The notes beneath the pieces were generated by a model. The model was not told where the DNA came from. It did not search any database and saw nothing but the letters and a program-made list of their open reading frames with translations. 64,000 nt of DNA, taken from contig NZ_FOJG01000001.1 of assembly GCF_900110835.1 (NCBI RefSeq), positions 1-64,000 on the forward strand, written 5' to 3'. Shown one piece after another: positions 34,847-42,959 of the stretch. A program made the position numbers and the translations under genes. Position 1 is the stretch's first letter; the number at the start of each line of letters is the position of its first letter. The stretch is from Chitinophaga arvensicola (lineage in GTDB: Bacteria; Bacteroidota; Bacteroidia; Chitinophagales; Chitinophagaceae).

Positions 34847-35587
34847 TTACAAACTCATACCACCATCCATCAGGAATTCTGCGCCTGTTATAAACGACGA
34901 TTCGCTCCGGCTTAAATGTGCTACCATTTTACCCACATCTCCCGCTTTACCCATGGTACGCAAAGGTACCCTGTCTATGATCCAATCATGCAGCCCCTTC
35001 AGCTGCTCCTCACTTAAACCCTGCTTTTTCAGGATTTCTGTTTCAGTAGGGCCCGGACTTACCGCATTCACCCTGATTTTTCTCGGCGCCAGTTCCACGG
35101 CTGCAATCTTCATCACAGCATTTAAGGCTGCTTTGCTGGCAGAATAAACAGAAGAGGTGGCGCCATTCATGCTGGCGGTGTTCGACGACAGGAACGTTAC
35201 AGAAGCGCCTTCACTCAGCAAAGGAATAAACCTGCTCAGGGTAAAGTAGGCGCCTTTGAAGTTGATATCAAAAATGTTGTCAAACATCGCTTCTGTGGCG
35301 TCTTCAATGGCGGCTGTCTGTACCACGCCCGCATTGATGAATAAAATATCCAGTTTCCCGAATTGCTCCTTCACAGTAGCCGCCAGTTGTTCGATGGCAG
35401 ATAAATCGCCCTGATCAGCGATAAATCCTGTGGCCCCCAGCTCCTGTGCAGCCTTATCCACCGCCTCTTTCCGCCGGCCTGTTATAATTACTTCTGCTCC
35501 CTGCGCCTTTAATTCCTTTGCTGTTGCATAGCCGATACCGCTATTTCCACCGGTTACCAGGGCTATTTTTCCACTTAACGTTTCCAT
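34847..35587 (-). CDS. short-chain dehydrogenase/reductase
   Basis: A 246-aa classical SDR. The Rossmann motif TGGNSGIG (residues about 13-20), NAG at about 86-88, the catalytic serine strand TFLSSNTASMNG, YSASKAALN with the catalytic Tyr/Lys, and PGPTETE after them are all present. The substrate is unknown; it should use NAD(P)H. It is transcribed divergently from an HxlR-type regulator 72 bases away, a common arrangement in which the regulator controls the reductase in response to an electrophile or quinone-like signal. Confidence 0.93.
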   Translation of the reverse strand: METLSGKIALVTGGNSGIGYATAKELKAQGAEVIITGRRKEAVDKAAQELGATGFIADQGDLSAIEQLAATVKEQFGKLDILFINAGVVQTAAIEDATEAMFDNIFDINFKGAYFTLSRFIPLLSEGASVTFLSSNTASMNGATSSVYSASKAALNAVMKIAAVELAPRKIRVNAVSPGPTETEILKKQGLSEEQLKGLHDWIIDRVPLRTMGKAGDVGKMVAHLSRSESSFITGAEFLMDGGMSL

Positions 35588-35599
35588 GCTTTTATTTTT

Positions 35600-35633
35600 T
35601 TGACAAAGGTATGGGCGGATTGGTATAACTTTG
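35600..35633 (+). promoter_or_regulatory. promoter of the HxlR-type regulator
   Basis: TTG (35600-35602), a 23-base spacer and TAACTTTG (35626-35633), an exact -7 match. The -7 box lies inside the inverted repeat 35621-35657, so the regulator is likely autoregulated. Confidence 0.5.
35604..35611 (-). promoter_or_regulatory. -7 element of the SDR gene
   Basis: On the minus strand TACCTTTG, an exact -7 box 17 bases before the SDR start codon. Its -33 region would fall within the regulator's promoter and operator. Confidence 0.5.
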
Positions 35634-35657
35634 TAACCAGTATAACGAAGTATACCA
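35621..35657. promoter_or_regulatory. candidate HxlR operator (inverted repeat)
   Basis: Arms TGGTATAACTT (35621-35631) and AAGTATACCA (35648-35657) are inverted copies with one inserted base; a further GTATAAC lies between them as a direct repeat. It covers the regulator's -7 box and ends three bases before its ATG, in the divergent promoter region. HxlR-family proteins are known to bind such GTATAC-like palindromes. Assignment to this regulator is inferred from position. Confidence 0.5.
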
Positions 35658-35659
35658 GT

Positions 35660-36049
35660 ATGGAAGACAAAAAAAGATTGAAACTGATCAAGGAAGTCCT
35701 TGCCAGTCCTCGTAATCAGAAGGAAGAAGTGATGGCATTGCAGGACGCGATTTACGTAATTGGTGGCAAGTGGAAGCTCCCTATCATCAATTCTATCTGC
35801 AATGGCAATAAGCGCTTCAGGGATATTGAACGCAGCATTCCGGGTATCACCACCAGGATGTTATCGAAAGACCTGAAGGAAATGGAAGCCAATCAGCTGG
35901 TGAAAAGAACCGTGCTGCCTACCTCACCGGTAACAGTAGAATATACGGCTACCGATTATTGCCGGTCGTTTGGCGACATCATCCTGGAGATGATCAAATG
36001 GGGCAAGCAACACCGGGAGCGCGTTATCCGGACCCCGGCAAAAAGTTAA
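35660..36049 (+). CDS. HxlR/MarR-like transcriptional regulator
   Basis: About 129 aa from the ATG at 35660; an upstream GTG/TTG extension would run through the promoter and was rejected. It is a winged-helix HTH of the HxlR type: DAIYVIGGKWKLPIINSICN, GNKRFRDIERSIPGITTRML, SKDLKEMEANQLVKRTVLPT and VEYTATDYC follow the family consensus. Such regulators repress or activate detoxification genes in response to reactive electrophiles. It is divergent from the SDR gene and probably controls it. Confidence 0.9.
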   Translation: MEDKKRLKLIKEVLASPRNQKEEVMALQDAIYVIGGKWKLPIINSICNGNKRFRDIERSIPGITTRMLSKDLKEMEANQLVKRTVLPTSPVTVEYTATDYCRSFGDIILEMIKWGKQHRERVIRTPAKS

Positions 36050-36050
36050 G

Positions 36051-36081
36051 GCGGGGATCTGTCCAACTCACCCCGCTTTTT
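36051..36081 (+). terminator. terminator of the HxlR-type gene
   Basis: A 6-bp GC stem extended by A-T/G-T pairs (36051-36056 with 36071-36076) and a TTTTT run, right after the stop. Confidence 0.6.
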
Positions 36082-36174
36082 GTCCGATTCCCCCTGAAAC
36101 CGGTTCCCATCCTGCACGCTGCCAGGTACTTTCGTAGTGCCTGGGGAGCATAAAAGCATCTGCAGGATGATAAG

Positions 36175-37218
36175 ATGGAATCAAACACAAATTTTAACCG
36201 TCGCCGTTTTCTCGGCATAGCTGCGCTCACGTTTGCAGCCACCAAACTTTCTCCTTTAACGGCGCTGGCAGCTACCGGCAGCAGCAACAGAAACAACTAT
36301 AAAAGCACTCAAGGCACATTTGACCAGATCAAACAGATCAGGGCAGGTGTACTGGATGTGGGTTATGCAGAAGCCGGTCCGGCGGATGGACAGCCCGTTA
36401 TCCTGCTTCATGGCTGGCCTTATGACATCCATAGTTATGCAGAAGTAGCCGGTATCCTGGCAGCAGCAGGCTACCGCGTCATTGTTCCTCATTTGCGCGG
36501 TCATGGCACCACACAGTTCTTATCTGCACAGACCTTCCGGAATGGCCAGCAGGCTGCCGTTGCCAGCGATATCCTTTCGCTGATGGATGCACTCCATATC
36601 AAAAAAGCCATCCTTGGCGGATTCGACTGGGGCGCCCGCACCGCCAATATTATCGCGGCATTATGGCCGGAACGCTGCACTGCCATGGTTTCTGTGAATG
36701 GTTATCTTATCAATAACCTCGAAAGAAATAAACAGCCCTTGCCGCCAAAAGCAGAATGGGGATGGTGGTACCAGTATTACTTCGCTACCGATCGCGGTAA
36801 ACTGGGCTACACCGCTAACTGGTACGACTTCAACAAACTGATCTGGAAAAATATTTCTCCGAAATGGGATTTTACAGAAGAGACGTATCAACGCGCAGCA
36901 GCCTCTTTCAAAAACCCGGACTATGCAGCCGTAGTAGTTCACAACTACCGCTGGCGGCTAAGTCTGGAGCCAGGAGAAGCACAATACGATGCCATTGAAA
37001 AACAGCTGGCTGCCGGCCCTGCTATTTCCGTTCCTACGGTTACACTCGACGGCGATGCAGATGGCGTTGTACCCGCCAGCAATGGCTCCGCCTTTGCGGC
37101 AAAATTCACCGGCAAACATACGCATCATGTAATTAAAGGCGCTGGTCACAATCTCCCACAGGAAGCACCCGAAGCATTTGCAAAAGCAATTATCGAAGCA
37201 CATGGCTTTGCCATTTAA
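36175..37218 (+). CDS. exported alpha/beta hydrolase (epoxide hydrolase/dehalogenase-like)
   Basis: 347 aa. The N-terminus NRRRFLGIAALTFAATKL is a twin-arginine signal, so a folded protein is exported; tatA lies at 50.6 kb. The alpha/beta-hydrolase core shows the oxyanion HGWP (79-82), nucleophile Asp151 in GGFDWGAR and the acid/His parts near LDGDADGV and GAGHNLPQEAP. An Asp nucleophile, rather than Ser, points to epoxide hydrolase or haloalkane dehalogenase chemistry. The substrate is unknown. It is 11 bases before the haem/P460 gene, so the two form an operon. Confidence 0.85.
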   Translation: MESNTNFNRRRFLGIAALTFAATKLSPLTALAATGSSNRNNYKSTQGTFDQIKQIRAGVLDVGYAEAGPADGQPVILLHGWPYDIHSYAEVAGILAAAGYRVIVPHLRGHGTTQFLSAQTFRNGQQAAVASDILSLMDALHIKKAILGGFDWGARTANIIAALWPERCTAMVSVNGYLINNLERNKQPLPPKAEWGWWYQYYFATDRGKLGYTANWYDFNKLIWKNISPKWDFTEETYQRAAASFKNPDYAAVVVHNYRWRLSLEPGEAQYDAIEKQLAAGPAISVPTVTLDGDADGVVPASNGSAFAAKFTGKHTHHVIKGAGHNLPQEAPEAFAKAIIEAHGFAI

Positions 37219-37228
37219 ACCATTACTC

Positions 37229-38185
37229 ATGCAACTCTCCCACCGCACCATCAGAAGATCCAGTATAGTTATAGGCATATTCACCCTGTTTGTTATTGCG
37301 ATCCAATTTATAGGGAAACGGGTAGAAAATCCGCCTGTCACAGCGCCATTAAAGGCTCCGGCCGAAGTAGCGGAAATTCTCCGCCGGGCCTGTTACGACT
37401 GCCACTCCAATGAAACAAAGCTGACCTGGTACGATAACATTGCACCCGTGTCATGGCTTATATCCTCCGATGTAGCGGAAGCCCGTTCAAGGTTTAATTT
37501 CTCTACCTGGGATACCCTGTCGCCCGCAGATCAACAGGGTCGTTTATGGGAAATGGTAAACATGGTACAGAATGGTAAAATGCCTTTAGCCACTTACATT
37601 GCCGCACATCCCGCTGCGAAGCTCACCGCAAAAGATCTGGCTGTTCTGAAAAAGTACGTGACAGATGGTAGTCCTTCGAAATACCATGATACCGCAGTGA
37701 TCAACCAGGCTGATAAAGAATTTCATTCCTTTCAGAAAACAAATACCGCTGATCTCGTGGCCGCCAACGGTGTAAAATATATTCCCGATTATCAGAGCTG
37801 GCAGGTGATCAGCACTACCAATAGGTTCGACAATCACAGTATCCGTGTGGTGTATGCCAATCCGATTGCGGTGAAAGCGATCCAGGCAAACAATATCCAT
37901 CCTTTCCCTGAAGGCAGCGCCGTAGTGAAAGTGGTGTGGAACAGCATCGAGGAGCAAAATGGAGATATCACACCTGGCTCATTGAACAGTGTGCAGATCA
38001 TGATCAAAGACAACAAGCGTTTTGCGGATAGTAAAGGCTGGGGGTACGCAAAATTCAATGGTATCAACCTAAAACCTTACGGCAGCACACCCATGTTTAA
38101 TACCACCTGTTACAACTGTCATAAAGCTGCCAGCGAAAATGATTACCTGTTTAATCTTCCGCTGCCCAAGAGCGGATTAAAATAA
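37229..38185 (+). CDS. membrane-anchored haem-binding / cytochrome P460-like protein
   Basis: About 318 aa from the ATG at 37229 (11 bases after the hydrolase stop; an ATG at 37202 would overlap it). One N-terminal membrane segment (SIVIGIFTLFVIAIQFIG) leads to an extracytoplasmic haem-binding domain with CYDCHSNETKLTWYDNIAPV and WEMVNMVQNGKMPL. The C-terminal half resembles cytochrome P460 and ends with a second haem site CYNCHKAA. The two CxxCH motifs indicate covalent c-type haem. The partner enzymes (Tat-exported hydrolase, small lipoprotein) suggest a periplasmic oxidative or detoxifying role; this is inference. Confidence 0.8.
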   Translation: MQLSHRTIRRSSIVIGIFTLFVIAIQFIGKRVENPPVTAPLKAPAEVAEILRRACYDCHSNETKLTWYDNIAPVSWLISSDVAEARSRFNFSTWDTLSPADQQGRLWEMVNMVQNGKMPLATYIAAHPAAKLTAKDLAVLKKYVTDGSPSKYHDTAVINQADKEFHSFQKTNTADLVAANGVKYIPDYQSWQVISTTNRFDNHSIRVVYANPIAVKAIQANNIHPFPEGSAVVKVVWNSIEEQNGDITPGSLNSVQIMIKDNKRFADSKGWGYAKFNGINLKPYGSTPMFNTTCYNCHKAASENDYLFNLPLPKSGLK

Positions 38186-38206
38186 ACTACCTCTAAATAA
38201 AACCGT

Positions 38207-38632
38207 ATGAAAAATATTTTGTTCCTTCTTTTTCTTTTAACGGCTGCAAGTGCCTGCCAGCCGTCAGTTCGGGAAGCTGATACCCGGGAGATGTTTAACG
38301 CAGAAGGCCTTCGTGTCATCACTTCTTTCGCCAATACACAACAACAAACCATGTCCGTATTGTATGGTAATGAAAGTGCCTCTGCAGCTGCATTATCCGG
38401 ATATCAGACACATCTTCCGGGGGAGATATTCCGCCTGGTGGTGTACAAACAAACCGATAACAGGCTTTGGTACGGCAGTCATATCAACGGCGCCCTGCTA
38501 AGTGTAGAAACAATTACCAGCGGCGATCAGCTGAACTACAAACTGGAGAAAGGCCACGTATCCGGCGACAACACCAGTGCGTCAGACCGCATTGCTTACA
38601 TATTCTCGCACAAACCGTCTGTTTTCCCGTGA
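38207..38632 (+). CDS. small lipoprotein of unknown function
   Basis: 141 aa with a lipoprotein signal (MKNILFLLFLLTAASAC, lipidated Cys17). The body is a small beta-rich domain (TMSVLYGNESASAAALSGYQ, RLVVYKQTDNRLWYGSHING) with no motif I recognise. It starts 22 bases after the P460 stop and is probably the third gene of the hydrolase operon. Similar small companions are often found beside P460-like proteins, but I cannot name the family. Confidence 0.6.
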   Translation: MKNILFLLFLLTAASACQPSVREADTREMFNAEGLRVITSFANTQQQTMSVLYGNESASAAALSGYQTHLPGEIFRLVVYKQTDNRLWYGSHINGALLSVETITSGDQLNYKLEKGHVSGDNTSASDRIAYIFSHKPSVFP

Positions 38633-38723
38633 GACTTTTGCCGCGGATAAAAAGAGTGAACTTAACTTTTTTAATGGTGGCGTAAAATCGATACTTTTAT
38701 CTCCTCTGATTGATTTGCTATAA

Positions 38724-39743
38724 ATGAAAAAAACAGCGCTTAAAATATCTCACGCCACTATCTGGATCAGCTCCATTGTACTGGGGCTGTTGTCCTCTGT
38801 GCCGCAGATTGCCGAGCATCATTTCAATGTGGCGGAAGCTGCGGTGAACGCAGGTTTAACGGCTACCTTCGCCGTGCTGATGTGGTATTTCAACATCTTT
38901 ATGTTATCACGCCGTGCTGACAAGCCCCGGCAACAAAGTATCTCTTACTGGAACCTGATCAGCAGTCTGCTCTTTGGACTGGTAGTGATGCTGGGACTGG
39001 CCTGCATTCAGCAGCTGATCCTGTCGCATATCAACTTTGGCCCGGTAATGCTGATGGTGGAAGTCAGAGGTATCCTGATCAACCTGGTGTTTTATATGTT
39101 CCTGCACCTGCTACAGCAGAACTACGAGAACCAGCATGTAAGTATGGAACTGGAACGCATCAAAAGCGATAACCTCAGTGCACAATACGAATTACTGAAA
39201 CAGCAGGTGAATCCGCATTTCCTGTTCAACAGCCTGAATACACTGAAAGCGATGGTGGAAAGCGGCGAAGAAGAATCTGTTGATTTCATCATCAAACTAT
39301 CGAACTTCTACCGGTTTACGCTCGAAAGCCGCAAGCTGGATCTGATTCATGTAAAAGAAGAAATGGAGATCCTCAACGCTTACCTGTTTCTGCAAAAAGC
39401 AAGATTTGAAGATGGCTTCACATTTAAAAATACACTCGGTGAAAAAACGCTGGGAACGCTGATTCCCCCTTTCACCTTGCAATTGCTGGTAGAGAACTGT
39501 ATCAAACATAATGTGGTGTCACTCGAAAAGCCGCTGCATATTACTATCTATGAGGAGGACGATAAGATAGTGGTAGAAAATCCTATTCAACAGAAAACAA
39601 AAGATCCCCATTCGCTGGGTGTGGGACTTAAAAATATTGACCTGAGATATAGCCACCTGCTTCATCAACACATTGAAATTATTGATGACGGCAAGGTATT
39701 TCAAATCAAACTTCCGCTTATTTATGAATATCATCATCATTGA
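38724..39743 (+). CDS. LytS-class sensor histidine kinase
   Basis: 339 aa. Four membrane segments occupy residues about 12-130 (ATIWISSIVLGLLSSV, AGLTATFAVLMWYFNIFM, LLFGLVVMLGLACIQQLIL, GILINLVFYMFLHLL), then a short coiled coil and the His_kinase domain with phospho-acceptor His165 (LLKQQVNPHFLFNSLN) and an ATPase part (FTLQLLVENCIKHNVV, GVGLKNIDLRYSHL). The signal is unknown; there is no extracytoplasmic sensor domain. It overlaps the LytTR regulator gene by 20 bases, its clear partner. Confidence 0.93.
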   Translation: MKKTALKISHATIWISSIVLGLLSSVPQIAEHHFNVAEAAVNAGLTATFAVLMWYFNIFMLSRRADKPRQQSISYWNLISSLLFGLVVMLGLACIQQLILSHINFGPVMLMVEVRGILINLVFYMFLHLLQQNYENQHVSMELERIKSDNLSAQYELLKQQVNPHFLFNSLNTLKAMVESGEEESVDFIIKLSNFYRFTLESRKLDLIHVKEEMEILNAYLFLQKARFEDGFTFKNTLGEKTLGTLIPPFTLQLLVENCIKHNVVSLEKPLHITIYEEDDKIVVENPIQQKTKDPHSLGVGLKNIDLRYSHLLHQHIEIIDDGKVFQIKLPLIYEYHHH

Positions 39744-40485
39744 GGACGAGCTGAAAACGGCGAAGTCGCTTGAGAATATAATACTTGGATTAAGACCTGC
39801 TGATAAAATCATCGGGCAATATCAGAGTGTATCTGCTTCCGTTACTGCACTTACCGAAGGTCCGATGCCGGATCTTATTTTTATGGATGTACAACTGGCA
39901 GATGGCCTTTGTTTTGAGATCTTTAAATCTGTAAAGATTACCTGCCCGGTTGTGTTTTGCACGGCGTACGATGAATACTCCATGGAAGCGTTTAAAAACA
40001 ACGGCGTGGATTATGTGCTAAAACCCTTTGCCAAACAGGATATACAGGAAGCATTGCAAAAGGTGGACGAACTGAAAAACTTTTTCCAGCAACGTGCCCT
40101 TCCAGACCTGGGCGACCTGCTCTCCAAATTGAGTGTTCCCAGTGGGAAAACCAGCTTTCTAGTTTTTAAAAATCAGAAGTACAAGACCATCAGTATCGAT
40201 GAAATTGCATTCTTCTATATCCACAATGAGCTTACCTGGATCATGTGTTTTGACAAGCAACAGTTTTCTGTGAACCAGTCGCTGGACCAGATCACGCAGG
40301 CTGTATCTGCGAAACAGTTTTTCCGGCTTAACCGCCAGTACCTGGTCAACTTCAAGGCCATCAAGGAAGTGGAGCCTTATTTTTTGCGTAAGCTGTATGT
40401 AAGACTTGTCATTGAAGCGCCGGATAAGTTGCTGGTGAATAAAGAAAAATCGCATAGTTTTCTTTCCTGGATGGAAGATCGCTGA
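39724..40485 (+). CDS. LytTR-family response regulator
   Basis: 253 aa from the ATG at 39724, inside the end of the kinase gene. The receiver has the acidic pair at Glu7/Asp8, phospho-acceptor Asp55 (LIFMDVQLAD), Thr80 and Lys100 (YVLKPFAKQ). The C-terminal LytTR DNA-binding domain starts near residue 140 (FLVFKNQKYKTISIDEIAFF, QFFRLNRQYLVNFKAIKEVE). The regulon is not visible; the neighbouring DUF1223 gene with its inverted repeat is one candidate. Confidence 0.93.
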   Translation: MNIIIIEDELKTAKSLENIILGLRPADKIIGQYQSVSASVTALTEGPMPDLIFMDVQLADGLCFEIFKSVKITCPVVFCTAYDEYSMEAFKNNGVDYVLKPFAKQDIQEALQKVDELKNFFQQRALPDLGDLLSKLSVPSGKTSFLVFKNQKYKTISIDEIAFFYIHNELTWIMCFDKQQFSVNQSLDQITQAVSAKQFFRLNRQYLVNFKAIKEVEPYFLRKLYVRLVIEAPDKLLVNKEKSHSFLSWMEDR

Positions 40486-40575
40486 GTATATTTTTTCCCG
40501 GCTTTATCGTCCCGGTTGGGGGCTGAAAATGTCTGCCTGCCACCTTTTCCGCTTACTTACGCTCTTAACAGCCAG

Positions 40576-40603
40576 TACTTTTGAATCAAACAAAATTCAA
40601 AAG
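40576..40603 (+). promoter_or_regulatory. promoter with overlapping inverted repeat, DUF1223 gene
   Basis: TACTTTTG (40576-40583) is an exact -7 box. It overlaps a perfect 9-bp inverted repeat (40578-40586 and 40595-40603, CTTTTGAAT/ATTCAAAAG, 8-base spacer) that ends two bases before the ATG. The repeat could be an operator or an RNA hairpin that hides the start codon. No -33 TTG is seen. Confidence 0.45.
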
Positions 40604-40605
40604 AT

Positions 40606-41382
40606 ATGAACCAGGTAAAAAAGTCGGCCATAGGCGCCGCGTTCGTGCTTTCGCTGATAACTGCGTTATTTGTAAGTCGCAGTATCGCTTCAAAAAAACA
40701 GGATCATCCGGGTGGAGGCAATGGCTTTGCCGTACTGGAATTATTTACATCAGAGGGCTGTTCCAGTTGCCCGCCCGCAGATGCGCTATTGGCGCGTATC
40801 CAACAGGAAGCCGGTAATAAACCCATCTATATCCTGGCTTACCATGTAGACTACTGGAACCGCCTTGGCTGGAAAGATATCTTCAGCAATCCACAATATT
40901 CCAAACGTCAATATCAATACAGCGAGCAGTTAACCGGTCAGGTATATACGCCTCAACTGGTGATCAATGGCAAATCGTCCTGTATAGGATCAGATGAGTC
41001 TGCGGTGAACAGTGGTTTGTCAGAGGCATTGAGCGGCGCTACAGGTTTAGGTCTTGACATCAAAGGGCAATTGCAGCCTGGTAAGGTAAAATTGAATTAC
41101 CAGCTTACCGGCGATGCCCGTAACACCGAATTGCTTATTGCCGTAGTACAAAAACATGCAGTGAGTAAAGTAGCGAGAGGAGAAAATGAAGGACGTACGC
41201 TGTCGCATGTGCAAATAGTGCGCGACCTGCAAACATTCCGGGTTGGCGCTGACAGGCAAGGTTCCGTGCAAATCACGTTGCCTGGTGATTTCACTACACA
41301 GGAGTGGGAACTGATAGGCATGATCCAACAGCCGAAAACCGGTGTGATGGAGGCGGCAACAAGAGTAGTCGTTTCTCAGTAA
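40606..41382 (+). CDS. DUF1223 domain protein (thioredoxin-like)
   Basis: 258 aa with an N-terminal hydrophobic segment (AIGAAFVLSLITALFV; signal or anchor). The DUF1223 signature is clear: LELFTSEGCSSCPPADALLA with a CxxC-like pair, ILAYHVDYWNRLGWKDIF, SKRQYQYSEQL and YTPQLVINGK. The fold is related to thioredoxin; the family role is unknown but redox or metal handling is likely. It follows the LytS/LytTR pair after 120 bases with its own promoter. Confidence 0.88.
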   Translation: MNQVKKSAIGAAFVLSLITALFVSRSIASKKQDHPGGGNGFAVLELFTSEGCSSCPPADALLARIQQEAGNKPIYILAYHVDYWNRLGWKDIFSNPQYSKRQYQYSEQLTGQVYTPQLVINGKSSCIGSDESAVNSGLSEALSGATGLGLDIKGQLQPGKVKLNYQLTGDARNTELLIAVVQKHAVSKVARGENEGRTLSHVQIVRDLQTFRVGADRQGSVQITLPGDFTTQEWELIGMIQQPKTGVMEAATRVVVSQ

Positions 41383-41393
41383 ACACCAGGTCA

Positions 41394-41437
41394 AGACATA
41401 AAAAAAGCCCGGATTTTATCCGGGCTTTTTTATGTCT
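41394..41437. terminator. bidirectional terminator, DUF1223/DoxX
   Basis: A long near-perfect stem (41394-41414 with 41418-41437, one unpaired A) with GCCCGGAT core and AT-rich base. It lies between convergent genes. Its outer part AGACATAAAAAA recurs in the terminator at 47750. Confidence 0.88.
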
Positions 41438-41452
41438 AAAATAAAAGAATGA

Positions 41453-41845
41453 TTAACGGGCGAACTGTGCATCCAGTCCCGGATATAATTTCCGGAACAT
41501 CAGATAGGTAACAGTTACCATTACGAAAGCGATTACCGCATCGAGTGTAGCAGTCAAACCGATAACACTCAGTTTTGAACCAAAAGCAAAAATGATATCA
41601 AAGAAAACACCTGCGAATACCCATTCTTTCAGGCGGAGTAATTTTCCGGGGATCAGCAAAACGGCTACGCCGGAGAGTTTGGCAATACCCAACAGATAAA
41701 TAAAGTGCGGAGGATATCCCAGTTGTTGGGTAATTCCCCAAACGATCGGGTTACCGGTGATTTCAAAAAAGCCGCTTGCGCCAAACCAGAGAGAGGTCAA
41801 TACGGTTCCTATCCAATAAATAGTAGTGATGGTTTTCTGTGTCAT
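41453..41845 (-). CDS. DoxX-like integral membrane protein
   Basis: 130 aa with four predicted membrane helices (TIYWIGTVLTSLWFGASGFF, FIYLLGIAKLSGVAVLLIPG, WVFAGVFFDIIFAFGSKLSV, ATLDAVIAFVMVTVTYLMF) and the family pattern GITQQLGYPPHFIYLLGIAKL. DoxX-like proteins are linked to respiratory or redox complexes in other bacteria, but this small subtype has no defined role. It is monocistronic, ending at a bidirectional terminator. Confidence 0.87.
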   Translation of the reverse strand: MTQKTITTIYWIGTVLTSLWFGASGFFEITGNPIVWGITQQLGYPPHFIYLLGIAKLSGVAVLLIPGKLLRLKEWVFAGVFFDIIFAFGSKLSVIGLTATLDAVIAFVMVTVTYLMFRKLYPGLDAQFAR

Positions 41846-41999
41846 GATTTTAGTGATTTAGGTTGTTAATGACACAAAATTGCGATGGGATGGCTGAATA
41901 GTCCAGCGGATATAGGTTGAAGCGGACAAATACGGCGGTTGATCAGACATCAGGCGGCGTGATATCAAAAGTGAAACATCCTTTTGGGGTATCATGGCA

Positions 42000-42007
42000 T
42001 AATTTTG
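42000..42007 (+). promoter_or_regulatory. -7 element of the 296-aa orphan gene
   Basis: TAATTTTG, an exact -7 match 28 bases before the ATG at 42036. A TTTTG lies upstream at 41982-41986 but at a short 13-base spacing. Confidence 0.4.
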
Positions 42008-42035
42008 TATTTTCGGATACATTGAAGAACCCAGT

Positions 42036-42926
42036 ATGACCCAGATTAACAACACGTTCCCCAAGCGGGCAATCTATAGATCGAAACAAACAACAGCCCT
42101 TCTTTCCATTATGCTTTTATCAGGCTTATGCAGCCAGGCGCAAAAGTTATTTGATCAGTTAACCGTACCGAAAGACGGCCCTGAATACTATGTGACCATT
42201 GATGGAAAGGGCCCTTACCGGGTTAAGATAAATGATATTCCTTTCTTCACATTTGAAAAAGGTGATGGGAGTATGACTTTTATAGCCAATCATGCCATTC
42301 CTTCAAGCGGCGAACAACAAATCGCCATAGAAGCAGAGCCCGGCAGCAACATCCGGGAGGCTTCTATTTCCAGGCACCGGTGGACAGCTGCCGGAAGCCA
42401 GCTGGATAGTGTTTTATGGAAGAGCAATCAATCCTTCTCCGGTATTTTTTATGCTACAGTACCTCATGATCTGATTGGATGGAAAAAAAGCAGGGATATT
42501 TCATCGAACGAACAATTGCGCAAGGCAGCAGCAACCTGGTTTTCAGATATGATTACGCTACTCAAAGCACATAAAGGGAAGGAGTTTATGGACCGGATCA
42601 TGCTGGCTGAGCAACAGTCTTTTATTATGAATTACGTGTCAGCTAAGGAAGCCAAAGTGCGCCACAAGGGATGGGAATCGTATATCAATAAAGGAAAATT
42701 TGAAGTTGGTAACGAAAAAGATGACCAGGTAGAAATTGTGGGTAACGGCCAACTCATTCATTTGCGTGGAAGCAACAATCAGGGAGGAATTAAACTCCTG
42801 AGCTCCGATGGACAGACGACCTACATGGATATTTTTCTGCATTTCCCTTCGGACAAACAGTTGCCGGAAGCGATTATGATTAATTACAGACAGGAAACAA
42901 GTGATTTCCGCAAGCGCATCAAATAA
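42036..42926 (+). CDS. exported protein of unknown function (orphan pair, first)
   Basis: 296 aa. A signal peptide is likely (TTALLSIMLLSGLCSQAQ, cleaved near residue 36). The mature part begins with a beta-rich domain (YYVTIDGKGPYRVKINDIPF) and has a helical centre around residues 165-215 (AATWFSDMITLLKAHKGKEF). No motif or family is recognised. It lies 33 bases before a second unrecognised gene in the same direction, so the two may be an operon. Function cannot be assigned. Confidence 0.5.
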   Translation: MTQINNTFPKRAIYRSKQTTALLSIMLLSGLCSQAQKLFDQLTVPKDGPEYYVTIDGKGPYRVKINDIPFFTFEKGDGSMTFIANHAIPSSGEQQIAIEAEPGSNIREASISRHRWTAAGSQLDSVLWKSNQSFSGIFYATVPHDLIGWKKSRDISSNEQLRKAAATWFSDMITLLKAHKGKEFMDRIMLAEQQSFIMNYVSAKEAKVRHKGWESYINKGKFEVGNEKDDQVEIVGNGQLIHLRGSNNQGGIKLLSSDGQTTYMDIFLHFPSDKQLPEAIMINYRQETSDFRKRIK

Positions 42927-42959
42927 TGATATTAATGGCACCATCTAATCTATGAGCAA

